From contig NZ_VIGH01000002.1 in assembly GCF_006704125.1 (NCBI RefSeq), positions 496,001 through 560,000 of the forward strand: a stretch of DNA of 64,000 bases, given 5' to 3'. The notes below the pieces were generated by a model. That model made no database searches. It had not been told where the DNA came from and saw nothing but the letters and a program-made list of their open reading frames with translations. Within the stretch, counting starts at the first letter, position 1; each line of letters starts with the position of its first letter. Below are positions 41,337 to 49,736 of this stretch, one piece after another. The stretch comes from Rhodococcus spelaei. Lineage in GTDB: Bacteria; Actinomycetota; Actinomycetes; Mycobacteriales; Mycobacteriaceae. The position numbers were made by a program, and so were the translations under genes.

Positions 41337-41446
41337 GGCTACTCCCAGACAGGGCCCGTTGGACAGGCTTGCCGGCACTGAGTCGTGGGCTGACGCCTCA
41401 GTCCCGTTTCACAAGGTAACGCCCGCGGCGCGGTGCCGCAGAGCTT

Positions 41447-41477
41447 TATCTACTACGTAATGTAGTAGTCATGTCAA
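41447..41477 (-). promoter_or_regulatory. cydABDC promoter
   Basis: On the minus strand TTGACA (41477-41472) is separated by 19 nt from TAGATA (41452-41447); the spacer is filled by the CTACTAC/GTAGTAG palindrome. The 5' untranslated leader is about 100 nt. The 19-nt spacing is longer than optimal, which may mean an activator or an alternative -10. Confidence 0.6.
41450..41468. promoter_or_regulatory. 19-bp palindromic operator of cydA, shared with hmp
   Basis: CTACTAC-GTAAT-GTAGTAG is a perfect 7-5-7 dyad lying within the cydA promoter, ideally placed for a repressor. The hmp upstream region carries CTACTAC-GCACC-GTAGTGG. Half-sites resemble those recognised by BlaI/MecI-type winged-helix repressors. 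Confidence 0.75.
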
Positions 41478-41504
41478 CTCGAGAAGGAGGCCACGCGGAG
41501 GGCG

Positions 41505-42377
41505 TCAGGCGGCGTCCTGCTCGGCGCCCACGGTCTCCGCGGCCAGGTCAACGAGGGTGGACAACTCCTCGGCGATCTCCGGAGCAGGCAACGACAACCC
41601 GTTGAGCGTGTGCACCCGTGCGGCGAGAGTCACACTCGACAGCAGCCAGAGTCCGTCCGCGAGAATGAGATCCGCGGGCCGCAACGGCTCCACCCGACAG
41701 CTGAACCGGTGCGCGCTCGCGGTCTCGTAGAGCGCCTGCTGCGTGGTCCCGGGCAGGATTCCGTGTTCGACGGGCGGGGTGATCAGGGTGCGTCCACGCG
41801 AAATCAGCACGGTCGACCTCGGCCCCTCGAGGACGAGACCCTCGCTGCTGGTGAAGATCACGTCGTCCACCCCGAGCGAATGGGCGTGTCGCAGCGCCGC
41901 CATGTTCGTCGCGTAGGACAACGTCTTGGCGCCCAGCAACTGCCACGGCGCCGTCGCCGCGACGTCCACCGAGTAGCCGCGGGCCAGGGTGCACACCGAG
42001 ATTCCGTCCCGTCGGGCGCCGGCGACCCGCTCGGCGACCGGGCCGACGGTGAGATAGCCGGTCGGACCGCCGCCGCTCTCGCGGCCGCGACTGAGCACCA
42101 GGCGCATGACGCCCTCGCGGTCGCTGCCCCATTCCTCGAGCGCCAACCCGACCGCGATCCGCCAGTCGTCGAGGTCCGGCACCGGCAGGTCCAACGCCGC
42201 CGCCGACGTACGCAGCCGCGCCAGGTGGAGTTCGATCGTGCACGGGGAGCCGTCGCGAACCAGGACGGTCTCGAAGACCCCGTCGCCGCGCACCGCGGCC
42301 AGGTCGTCTGCGTACAGCAGTGGGACGTCGGGGTCGTGCACGGTGCCGTCCAGGGTCACCAGAACCTGATCAACCAT
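41505..42377 (-). CDS. pabC: Class IV aminotransferase, aminodeoxychorismate lyase-like
   Basis: This 290-residue PLP enzyme of fold type IV has the PLP-lysine in LGAKTLSYATNMAALRHA (about residue 150), EGLVLEGPRSTVLI and GILPGTTQQAL, all typical of 4-amino-4-deoxychorismate lyase / branched-chain aminotransferase relatives. It probably forms p-aminobenzoate for folate. It corresponds to Rv0812 and is divergent from the folate-dependent ygfZ gene, which fits that role. A D-amino acid aminotransferase activity cannot be excluded. Confidence 0.85.
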   Translation of the reverse strand: MVDQVLVTLDGTVHDPDVPLLYADDLAAVRGDGVFETVLVRDGSPCTIELHLARLRTSAAALDLPVPDLDDWRIAVGLALEEWGSDREGVMRLVLSRGRESGGGPTGYLTVGPVAERVAGARRDGISVCTLARGYSVDVAATAPWQLLGAKTLSYATNMAALRHAHSLGVDDVIFTSSEGLVLEGPRSTVLISRGRTLITPPVEHGILPGTTQQALYETASAHRFSCRVEPLRPADLILADGLWLLSSVTLAARVHTLNGLSLPAPEIAEELSTLVDLAAETVGAEQDAA

Positions 42378-42447
42378 GACTCCAGCCTATCGACGCCCGG
42401 CTTCGGGGAGTGCGTCGCCGCGCGGGCGCCCCGGCGCGGCCCCCTCC

Positions 42448-42453
42448 TACTAT
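42448..42453 (+). promoter_or_regulatory. -10 box of the leaderless ygfZ transcript
   Basis: TACTAT ends 6 nt before the GTG at 42460, and no Shine-Dalgarno is present; the mRNA probably begins at the start codon. Confidence 0.62.
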
Positions 42454-42459
42454 GGGAGT

Positions 42460-43587
42460 GTGTCCGATTCGCCGAGCCTCACCCCGAGTCCACTGCTCAC
42501 CCTCCCCGGCGCCGTCCCCGCCCCGGACGACTCCCCCGACGCGGGCGTCGCCTGGCATTACGGCGACCCGCTCCGCGAACAACGCAGCGCCCAGACCACC
42601 GCGGCCGTCGTCGACCGCTCGCACCGCTTCGTGCTGTCCATCTCCGGTCCGGAGCGGCTGACCTGGCTGCACACCATCTCCAGTCAGCACGTCGCCGACC
42701 TCCCCGACCGCGCCTCCGCCGAGAACCTCAGCCTCGACGTCAACGGCCGCATCGAACACCACTTCGTGCTCACCGACCTCGACGGCGTCACCTGGATCGA
42801 CACCGAGGCGAGCTACGGACCGGGGCTGCTCGGCTTCCTGCAGAAGATGGTGTTCTGGGCGAAGGCCGAACCGAAGCCCGCCCCCGACATGGCCGTCCTC
42901 AGCCTGCTCGGACCCGACATGCGGCGCCCGAAACTGCTTGCCGCACTTGGCCTGAGCGGACTGCCCGATGTCTACGGCGCGGTCCCGCTCGACGGCGGCG
43001 GATTCCTGCGCACCATGCCCTGGCCGGACGGCGACGCCTGGGACCTGGTGGTGCCGCGGGACCGGCTCACCCACTGGTTCACCGCGCTCACCGACGCCGG
43101 CGCCGCACCGGCGGGCAGTTGGGCATTCGAGGCGCTGCGCGTCGCGGCCCTGCGCCCACGCATCGGCATCGACACCGACGAGCGCACCATCCCGCACGAG
43201 GTGCACTGGATCGGCGGGGTCGCCGAACACGGGGCCGTGCACCTGGACAAGGGCTGCTACCGCGGCCAGGAGACCGTCGCCCGGGTGCACAACCTCGGCA
43301 AGCCACCCCGGCACCTGGTATTGCTGCACCTGGACGGTTCGGCCGACACCCGACCCGAGCCGGGCGACCCCGTCACCGCCGACGGTCGGGCGGTCGGGCA
43401 CCTGGGTACCGTCGTGGATCACCACGAGCTCGGCCCGATCGCGCTCGCCCTGGTCAAACGCACGGTGCCGACCGACACCGCACTGGTGGTCGGCGGCGCG
43501 GCCGCGGCCATCGACCCGGACTCGGTGCCGAGCTACGACGCGGTCCAGCCGGGCCGCGCCGCCGTCGACCGGCTGCGCGGGCGGTGA
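42460..43587 (+). CDS. ygfZ: YgfZ/GcvT-like folate-binding protein
   Basis: This 375-residue protein has the GcvT-like fold and carries the diagnostic YgfZ motif KGCYRGQE at residues 264-271. YgfZ uses tetrahydrofolate and helps maintain certain Fe-S enzymes. It starts at GTG 42460, directly downstream of a -10 element. It corresponds to Rv0811c. It overlaps the MOSC gene by 4 bp and so heads a three-gene operon (ygfZ, MOSC, asparaginase). Confidence 0.92.
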   Translation: MSDSPSLTPSPLLTLPGAVPAPDDSPDAGVAWHYGDPLREQRSAQTTAAVVDRSHRFVLSISGPERLTWLHTISSQHVADLPDRASAENLSLDVNGRIEHHFVLTDLDGVTWIDTEASYGPGLLGFLQKMVFWAKAEPKPAPDMAVLSLLGPDMRRPKLLAALGLSGLPDVYGAVPLDGGGFLRTMPWPDGDAWDLVVPRDRLTHWFTALTDAGAAPAGSWAFEALRVAALRPRIGIDTDERTIPHEVHWIGGVAEHGAVHLDKGCYRGQETVARVHNLGKPPRHLVLLHLDGSADTRPEPGDPVTADGRAVGHLGTVVDHHELGPIALALVKRTVPTDTALVVGGAAAAIDPDSVPSYDAVQPGRAAVDRLRGR

Positions 43588-44252
43588 CCGCCATCGGGCG
43601 GGTCGACGCGGTGTGTGTCGTGCACGCCGAACGCGACAGCGGGACTCGGCGTGTGCGCCGCACCGCCATCGACAAGCGCCCCGCCGACGGACCGGTTCGG
43701 GTCGGACCGCTCGGCCTCGCCGGCGACCACGTGTGCGACACCGAGCACCACGGCGGCCCGTTCAAGGCCGTGTACGCGTACCAGCAGGACGAGGCGGAGC
43801 GCTGGGCGGCCGATCTCGGCCGCGAACTGCCCGCCGGCTGGTTCGGCGAGAACCTGAGGATCAGTGGGATCGCGGCGACCGACGCGGTGATCGGCGAACG
43901 GTGGCTCCTCGGCGACGGCGAGACGGCCACCGAACTCGAGGTGACCGGCCCGCGCACCCCCTGCGGCACCTTCGGCGTGTGGTCCGGGGAGCCGGGCTGG
44001 GTCAAGCGATTCGCCGAACGCGGCGACACCGGCGCCTACCTGCGGGTGGTGCGGCCCGGACAGGTCGCGGCAGGCGACCCGATCCGGCGCGTGCACGTGC
44101 CGGATCACGGCGTGACGGTCCGGGCCCTGTTCACCGGCCGCGATCCGGAGGCGCTGGTCGCGTTGCTCGCGCAGCAACCCGACCTGTCGCCTACAGTCGC
44201 GGACAAGGCACGCCGACGGATCGCCGGGCTGAAGGTGCAGGTGGAGTATTGA
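43584..44252 (+). CDS. MOSC-domain protein (YiiM-like)
   Basis: This 222-residue protein has a MOSC beta-barrel, with GPLGLAGDHVCDTEHHGGPFKAVYAY and WFGENL in the N-terminal half and the conserved cysteine Cys127 in GPRTPCGTFG. A C-terminal helical 3-alpha domain follows. MOSC proteins bind molybdenum cofactor sulfur; YiiM relatives reduce N-hydroxylated compounds. The GTG start lies in the ygfZ stop codon, and its own stop overlaps the next start (TTGA), indicating tight coupling. Confidence 0.88.
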   Translation: MTAIGRVDAVCVVHAERDSGTRRVRRTAIDKRPADGPVRVGPLGLAGDHVCDTEHHGGPFKAVYAYQQDEAERWAADLGRELPAGWFGENLRISGIAATDAVIGERWLLGDGETATELEVTGPRTPCGTFGVWSGEPGWVKRFAERGDTGAYLRVVRPGQVAAGDPIRRVHVPDHGVTVRALFTGRDPEALVALLAQQPDLSPTVADKARRRIAGLKVQVEY

Positions 44253-45205
44253 GCGTCGAACTGGTCGAGGTTGTTCGCTCCGGGTTCCGCGAGTGCGTGC
44301 ACCGCGGCTCGCTGGTGGTCCTCGACCCCGGCGGTGAGCCCCGGATCGCGCTCGGCGAGGTGCACACCCCCATCTACCCGCGGTCGTCGAGCAAGCCGCT
44401 GCAGGCGGTCGCTGTGCTGCGCAACGGATTCGTCCCCGACGGCAGTCGTGAGATCGCCATCGCGACCGCCTCGCACGAGGGCGAACCCGGACACGTCGCC
44501 GTGGTCGAGGCACTGCTGCGCCGAAACGGGTTGAGCGAGAACGACCTGTTGAGTCCGCCCGCGTTGCCCGCCAACGAGGTCGCCCGGGCCCGACTCCTCG
44601 CCTCCGGAGCCCTCCCCCGTCGCATCTTCATGAACTGCTCCGGCAAGCACTCCGCCATGCTGGCCGCCTGCGCGGCGAACGGATGGCCCCGCGAGAACTA
44701 CCTCGACCCGGCACATCCGCTGCAGCGCGCGGTCCTCGAGACGATCGCCGAACTGTCCGGCGAGGCGGAGTACGAACTCGGCATCGACGGCTGCGGGCTG
44801 CCGATCGTCCCGCTGTCGCTGACGGCGCTGGCGCGGGCGTTCTCGGCCCTCGTGACCGCCAGGCCCGGCACCGCGGAGCGTTCGGTCGCCGACGCGATCC
44901 GCGAACACCCCTGGCTCGTGTCCGGCACCGGCCGGGACGACGTCCGGCTGATGTCCGCGGTTCCCGGGTTGGTGTGCAAGGTCGGCGCCGACGGCGTGCA
45001 CGCGGGCGCGCTCCCCGACGGCACTGCGTTCGCGCTGAAGGTCGACGACGGCGCCGAGCGCGCCCGACTGCCGCTGACGGCGGCGTTGCTGCACCGGATC
45101 GGGGTCGACTGGACCGAGGATCTTGCCGAGTTGGCCTCGCCCGCGGTGCTCGGCGGAGACGTCCGAGTGGGCACGATTCGGGCAATTCCGGGCGTGCTGA
45201 GATAA
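44249..45205 (+). CDS. Type-II-like L-asparaginase (asparaginase_II family)
   Basis: This 318-residue protein belongs to the asparaginase_II (thermolabile / rhizobial-type) family. Motifs include YPRSSSKPLQ (Ser and Lys of the active site near 46-49), ATASHEGEPGH, MNCSGKHSAMLAAC and IDGCGLP, which hold the Cys/Lys residues characteristic of this class. It hydrolyses asparagine to aspartate and ammonia. Start TTG 44249 overlaps the MOSC stop; an in-frame ATG is absent nearby. Confidence 0.88.
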   Translation: MSVELVEVVRSGFRECVHRGSLVVLDPGGEPRIALGEVHTPIYPRSSSKPLQAVAVLRNGFVPDGSREIAIATASHEGEPGHVAVVEALLRRNGLSENDLLSPPALPANEVARARLLASGALPRRIFMNCSGKHSAMLAACAANGWPRENYLDPAHPLQRAVLETIAELSGEAEYELGIDGCGLPIVPLSLTALARAFSALVTARPGTAERSVADAIREHPWLVSGTGRDDVRLMSAVPGLVCKVGADGVHAGALPDGTAFALKVDDGAERARLPLTAALLHRIGVDWTEDLAELASPAVLGGDVRVGTIRAIPGVLR

Positions 45206-45343
45206 ATCAGACACCCGACGCGGGCAGGGGAGGGAGCGCTCGTCTCGTTCTCACGCTAGAGTGTGTGTCAGGAAGAAATACACACTCAAACGGGGCCGCC
45301 AAAAATTCCCAGGCCGCCCCGCGGAAGCGCGAGGGGGTTGGCC

Positions 45344-45550
45344 ATGGGCCGCGGCCGGGCTAAGGCAAAGCAGACCAAGGTTGCACGCGAGCTCAAGTAC
45401 AGCTCGCCGTCCACGAACTTCGACAGCCTGCAAAAGGAACTGTCCGGAGGTTCGTCCAGCTCCCACCGGAACGGGGTACTCGCCGACCAGCGTTCCGACG
45501 ACACCGCGTCGCGCTGGGACGACGACGAGAACGACGACTGGCGCCGCTGA
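45344..45550 (+). CDS. DUF3073 protein
   Basis: This 68-residue actinobacterial protein starts with the basic signature MGRGRAKAKQTKVARELKY, has a Ser-rich middle and ends in an acidic tail (DDDENDDWRR). The function is unknown; it is highly conserved and next to purM in M. tuberculosis (Rv0810c), as here. ATG 45344 is preceded by GAGGGGG. The -10-like TAGAGT at 45257-45262 suggests an 80-nt leader. Confidence 0.92.
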   Translation: MGRGRAKAKQTKVARELKYSSPSTNFDSLQKELSGGSSSSHRNGVLADQRSDDTASRWDDDENDDWRR

Positions 45551-45568
45551 CGCCGGCACTGCACGACG

Positions 45569-45600
45569 AATGAGGGGGAGCCCACCGGCTCCTCCTCATT
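45569..45600 (+). terminator. Terminator of the DUF3073 gene
   Basis: A 14-bp stem (AATGAGGGGGAGCC with one wobble) with a 4-nt loop, followed by TTCGC, 18 bp after the stop codon. Confidence 0.85.
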
Positions 45601-45693
45601 TTCGCGTGCGCGCACGCGGTGCGCTGCGCCCTCCCCCGGCGCCGCGCACACTCCACAACTGATCCCGCATCTCGGGCGAAGCCACTGACGAGA

Positions 45694-45732
45694 ACGGACC
45701 GCCCAGCGCCGTTGAGGCGCTGAACGGTCCGT
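45694..45732 (-). terminator. Terminator of purM
   Basis: Outer arms ACGGACCG/CGGTCCGT and inner arms AGCGCC/GGCGCT surround a 5-nt loop, 42 bp beyond the purM stop. Together with the facing DUF3073 terminator it separates two convergent genes. Confidence 0.8.
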
Positions 45733-45774
45733 CCAGGTGGTCCGAAGGTGCCGGGCCCCGATGGGGCCGGCGGC

Positions 45775-46863
45775 TCAGAAGCGCGGGTGGTCTCCCACGA
45801 GCCGCACGAGGTCCGACCCGTCCTGCTTGTCGGAGGCCTTCGCGACGGTGCCGAGCGTCCAGCAGTCGATGTGCCGGGCGGTCAACACGGCCAGCGCGCG
45901 GTCCACGTCCTCGGGCGCGACGATCGCGACCATGCCGACGCCCATGTTGAACGTCTGCTCCATCTCGAGGCGCTCCACGCGGCCACGCTGCGCGATCATC
46001 GCGAACACCGGTGCCGGGCTCCAGGTGCCGCGGTCGAGCTCGGCCACCAGACCCTTGGGCATGACCCGAGCGAGGTTGTTCGCCAGTCCGCCGCCGGTGA
46101 CGTGGCAGAAGGTCCGCACGTCGGTCTCCGCGATCAGCGCAAGGCAGTCCTTGGCGTAGATCTTGGTGGGCTCGAGCAACTCCTCGCCGAGGGTCCGGCC
46201 GAACTCCTCGACGTGCCCGGTCAGCGACATCCGGTCGATCTCGAGCAAGACCTTGCGGGCCAGCGAGTAACCGTTCGAGTGCAGGCCCGAGGACCCCATC
46301 GCGATCACCACGTCGCCCGGCCGAACCCGGTCGGGACCGAGCACGGCGTCCGCCTCGACCACGCCGACGCCGGTGGCGGACAGGTCGTAGTCACCGTCGG
46401 CCATCAGGCCCGGATGTTCGGCGGTCTCGCCGCCGAGCAGCGCGCAGCCCGCGATGATGCAGCCGTCGGCGATGCCCTTGACCAGCTCCGCGACCCGCTC
46501 GGGGACGACGCGTCCGACCGCGATGTAGTCCTGCAGGAACAGCGGCTCGGCACCGCACACGACGAGGTCGTCGACGACCATCGCGACCAGGTCCAGGCCC
46601 AGGGTGTCGTGCTTGTCCATCGCCTGCGCGACGGCGATCTTCGTGCCGACGCCGTCGGTGGAGGCGGCGAGCAGCGGCTCCTTGTATCCGCCCTTGAGCG
46701 CGAACAGTCCGGCGAAGCCGCCGAGCCCACCCATCACCTCGGGTCGACTGGCCTTCTTCGCGAGCGGCGCGAACAGCTCGACCGCCCGGTCACCCGCGGC
46801 GATGTCCACCCCCGCCGCAGCGTAGGAGGCGCCGGTGGGGCGGGGGTTCTGGTCCTCGGTCAT
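45775..46863 (-). CDS. purM: Phosphoribosylformylglycinamidine cyclo-ligase (AIR synthetase)
   Basis: This 362-residue enzyme closes the imidazole ring of purines, the fifth step of the pathway. It starts MTEDQNPRPTGASYAAAGVDI, with the conserved SYAAAGVDIAAGD segment, ALFALKGGYKEPLLAASTDGVGTK-type ATP loop and VSGVGVVEAD. It lies 136 bp downstream of purF on the same strand, as in M. tuberculosis (Rv0808-Rv0809), and is likely co-transcribed with it. Confidence 0.96.
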   Translation of the reverse strand: MTEDQNPRPTGASYAAAGVDIAAGDRAVELFAPLAKKASRPEVMGGLGGFAGLFALKGGYKEPLLAASTDGVGTKIAVAQAMDKHDTLGLDLVAMVVDDLVVCGAEPLFLQDYIAVGRVVPERVAELVKGIADGCIIAGCALLGGETAEHPGLMADGDYDLSATGVGVVEADAVLGPDRVRPGDVVIAMGSSGLHSNGYSLARKVLLEIDRMSLTGHVEEFGRTLGEELLEPTKIYAKDCLALIAETDVRTFCHVTGGGLANNLARVMPKGLVAELDRGTWSPAPVFAMIAQRGRVERLEMEQTFNMGVGMVAIVAPEDVDRALAVLTARHIDCWTLGTVAKASDKQDGSDLVRLVGDHPRF

Positions 46864-46999
46864 CGGGTTTCAAGCTCCAGCTTGTTCTCGCCAGTGCCGT
46901 CGAGCACTGTCTGGTTGGTCTAGATCGTGTGACACACAGGTACGACCCGCAAGTATGCTGCCTCGCGGCCCGGCCGGCTGCCCAATGGGCGACCGAGGC

Positions 47000-48607
47000 C
47001 TACGGCCGGCTGAGCGCACTCGCGTTGTCGTTGTCCTTCGGCGCGGCCACACCGGCCGTGCTGTCGAGCATTCCCTCGAGCACGTTCTTGCCGATCGAGG
47101 TCTCGCTGGGCAGTGCGATCGGGTAGTTGCCGTCGAAACACGCCGAGCACAGACGCGACGCGGGCTGCTCGGTCGCCGCGATCATGCCGTCGATGGAGAC
47201 GTAGCCGAGCGTGTCCGCGCCGATCGACCGGCGCACCCCCTCGAGCATCTCGTCCATGCTGTGGCCGGTCACGCCGCCGGGCTCGCTCGCCCCGGCACCG
47301 TTGGCGATCAGCTCCGCGGGCGACGCGAAGTCGATGCCGTAAAAGCAGGGCCACTTGACCGGCGGGGAGGCGATCCGCACGTGGATCTCGAGCGCCCCCG
47401 CCTCGCGGAGCATCCGGATCAGCGCGCGCTGGGTGTTGCCGCGGACGATGGAGTCGTCCACGACGATCAGCCGCTTGCCGCGGATGACCTCCTTGAGCGG
47501 ATTCAGCTTGAGCCGGATACCGAGCTGTCGGATGGTCTGCGACGGCTGGATGAAGGTACGGCCGACGTAAGCGTTCTTCATCAGGCCCTGGCCGTACGGG
47601 ATGCCCGAGCCCTGCGCGTAGCCGACTGCGGCCGGAGTGCCAGACTCCGGGACCGGGATCACCAGGTCGCCGTCGACAGGATGCTCCTTGGCCAGCCGTC
47701 GACCGATCTCCACGCGTGTGGCGTGCACCGAACGACCGCTGATCGTCGAGTCGGGGCGGGCGAGGTAGACGTACTCGAAGACGCAGCCCTTGGGGGTCGG
47801 CGCGGCGAAGCGCGAGGACCGCACACCGTCCGCGTCGATGGCGAGCAGTTCACCGGGCTCGATCTCGCGGACGAACGAGGCGCCCACGATGTCGAGTGCG
47901 GCGGTCTCGCTGGCGACCACCCAGCCGCGGTCGAGCCGGCCGAGGCACAGCGGGCGGACGCCGTGCGGGTCGCGCGCCGCGTACAGGGTGTGCTCGTCCA
48001 TGAAGGTGAGGCAGAAGGCGCCGCGCAGCGTCGGCAGCAGATCCATCGCGGCCTGCTCGACGGTCCGGTCGGCGGCCGCGTGCGCGAGCAGGGCACCAAC
48101 GATGTCGGAGTCGGAGGTGGCGCCGCCGGGCCGCTTGTCGTTGATCAGGCCGTACTCGCGAGCCCGCGCGGCGAGTTCCGCGGTGTTCACCAGGTTGCCG
48201 TTGTGGCCGAGGGCGATGCCCGTGCCCGCCGCCGTCGTGCGGAAGATCGGTTGCGCGTTCTCCCACGTCGTGGAACCGGTGGTGGAGTAGCGGCAGTGCC
48301 CGACGGCGACGTGACCCGGCATCGCGCCGAGAGTCTGCTCGTCGAACACCTGACTGACCAGGCCCAGATCCTTGAACACGAGCACCTGCGAGCCGTCGGC
48401 GACGGCGATGCCGGCCGCCTCCTGACCGCGGTGCTGCAACGCATACAGGCCGTAGTACGTGAGTTTGGCCACATCCTCGCCGGGAGCCCAGACGCCGAAG
48501 ACGCCACACTCCTCGCGGGGCGGCTGCTCGTCCTGGTCGGACAGGCCCGTGGCGGGCGGCGCAGCGAGGAGATTTGGACTGTTGACCGACAATTCGGCTG
48601 GAGTCAC
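47000..48607 (-). CDS. purF: Amidophosphoribosyltransferase
   Basis: This 535-residue first committed enzyme of purine synthesis forms phosphoribosylamine from PRPP and glutamine. An N-terminal propeptide precedes the nucleophile Cys34 (EECGVFGVW), exposed after cleavage; the Ntn glutaminase domain contains YYGLYALQHRGQEAAG. The PRPP loop VVDDSIVRGNT lies in the C-terminal transferase domain, and Fe-S cluster cysteines are visible near the end (CSACFDGNYP). I use GTG 48607, with AAGGGAG upstream. Confidence 0.96.
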   Translation of the reverse strand: MTPAELSVNSPNLLAAPPATGLSDQDEQPPREECGVFGVWAPGEDVAKLTYYGLYALQHRGQEAAGIAVADGSQVLVFKDLGLVSQVFDEQTLGAMPGHVAVGHCRYSTTGSTTWENAQPIFRTTAAGTGIALGHNGNLVNTAELAARAREYGLINDKRPGGATSDSDIVGALLAHAAADRTVEQAAMDLLPTLRGAFCLTFMDEHTLYAARDPHGVRPLCLGRLDRGWVVASETAALDIVGASFVREIEPGELLAIDADGVRSSRFAAPTPKGCVFEYVYLARPDSTISGRSVHATRVEIGRRLAKEHPVDGDLVIPVPESGTPAAVGYAQGSGIPYGQGLMKNAYVGRTFIQPSQTIRQLGIRLKLNPLKEVIRGKRLIVVDDSIVRGNTQRALIRMLREAGALEIHVRIASPPVKWPCFYGIDFASPAELIANGAGASEPGGVTGHSMDEMLEGVRRSIGADTLGYVSIDGMIAATEQPASRLCSACFDGNYPIALPSETSIGKNVLEGMLDSTAGVAAPKDNDNASALSRP

Positions 48608-48713
48608 CGGGGTTGCTCCCTTGGGGATGGGTGTGGGGGGCAAGCCCAGTCTACGGCCCCTCGCGGGATGCTCCGACCACCGGTGTCCGCGGCAGTCCGC
48701 ACTGTCACGCGGG

Positions 48714-49100
48714 TCACAGGCGCAGCAGCGGCAACCAGTGCTCGATCTCCGACGCCCTCGTCCCGGACACGGTGAGCGCCCCCGACGCACCGGCCTCGGC
48801 GAAGGTGCGGACCCCGGTCGCCAGCAGCAGCCAGGTGCGCGGGTCGGTCTCGACGACGTTCGGCGGGGTGCCGCGGGTGTGCCGGGGCCCGGCCACGCAC
48901 TGCACCGCGACGAACGGCGGGACGCGGACCTCCACCGACGAACCCGGTGCAATGTTCTCCAGGGTCCGCGCGCTGAGCCGGACCGCCGCGGCCAACTCGG
49001 CCCGGGCGGGTTGGGGGGCGTTCTCGTCGACGAGCCAGTCCCGGACCGCGAGTAGCGCCGACCGTAACTCGGCGGGATCGATCTTGCGTCGCGACGTCAC
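48714..49100 (-). CDS. Sterol-carrier-protein-like small protein
   Basis: This 128-residue protein of the mycobacterial Rv0807 type has a helical N terminus (DPAELRSALLAVRDWL) and a beta/alpha SCP-like core with SSVEVRVPPFVAVQCVAG and DPRTWLLLATGVRTFAEA. It may bind a lipid or act as a fold partner; the role is unknown. The GTG start at 49100 overlaps the CPBP protease stop (GTGA), so it is translated with that gene. Confidence 0.78.
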   Translation of the reverse strand: MTSRRKIDPAELRSALLAVRDWLVDENAPQPARAELAAAVRLSARTLENIAPGSSVEVRVPPFVAVQCVAGPRHTRGTPPNVVETDPRTWLLLATGVRTFAEAGASGALTVSGTRASEIEHWLPLLRL

Positions 49101-49735
49101 CGGGCCAACCTACCGGCCGCCAGGTCCGCGGCTGCCGCCCCGCCCACATTGACCGAAAGATGCAGCAGCGCAGGGGCGATCACGCTGCCGCTACGCGCCC
49201 GCAGGAAGTCGAACAGCAGAGAACTCAGCGCCGTGAACGCGACCGTGCCGAGCACCGAGTCGCCCGCGTCGCGGGCCGGCCGGACATGCCAGAGCCCGAA
49301 CGCGACCGCCCCGAGCGCAGCCGCCCCGCGCGGGAAGGCCCGGCGGGCCAGTGCGTACAGCACCGACCGGAACGCCAGTTCCTCCGCGAACACGGTGCCG
49401 AACGGGATGTGCACGAACACCCACTCGGTCAGGTCGGCGCGGCGCGCCCCCGCGCCCATCCGGGCCCTGGCCGCGGGCACCATGAGCGCGGCCGGGTACG
49501 CCGCGGCGGGGACGCTCGCGGCCACCGCCCCCACGCGCAGCCCCGAACCCACCGACACCCACCCGAGTTCGGCGGCGGACACCCCGCCCGCCACTGCGGC
49601 GACGCTCAGCCCGACCGCCATTGCCCCGTTCGCCCCCGCCCGCCCGCGCGGCCCGAGTCCGAGCCGCGGCAGGATTGCGTTGTTCCAGCCGACCAGCGCC
49701 GCCGCGGATCCGAGCGCGAGCGCCGCCCGGTTCAT
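49097..49735 (-). CDS. CPBP-family intramembrane metalloprotease
   Basis: This 212-residue protein has about six hydrophobic helices. The catalytic signature is present: EELAFR (Glu118, Glu119, Arg123), FGLWH (His near 151) and LLHLSVN near the end, the third metal-binding motif. CPBP proteases of the Rce1/Abi type cleave prenylated or membrane proteins; bacterial ones also protect against bacteriocins. It corresponds to Rv0804. It is followed by the overlapping SCP-like gene. Confidence 0.85.
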   Translation of the reverse strand: MNRAALALGSAAALVGWNNAILPRLGLGPRGRAGANGAMAVGLSVAAVAGGVSAAELGWVSVGSGLRVGAVAASVPAAAYPAALMVPAARARMGAGARRADLTEWVFVHIPFGTVFAEELAFRSVLYALARRAFPRGAAALGAVAFGLWHVRPARDAGDSVLGTVAFTALSSLLFDFLRARSGSVIAPALLHLSVNVGGAAAADLAAGRLAR

Positions 49736-49736
49736 C

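Noticed and set aside
41471-41605. Possible small plus-strand ORF starting just after the cydA palindrome
   Set aside because: It has no ribosome site, is Arg-rich and is antisense to pabC; the ATG is better explained as part of the promoter.
41610-43583. N-terminal part of the 880-codon ORF ending in the MOSC gene
   Set aside because: Only the last 222 residues form a MOSC domain; the rest is antisense to pabC and out of frame with ygfZ.
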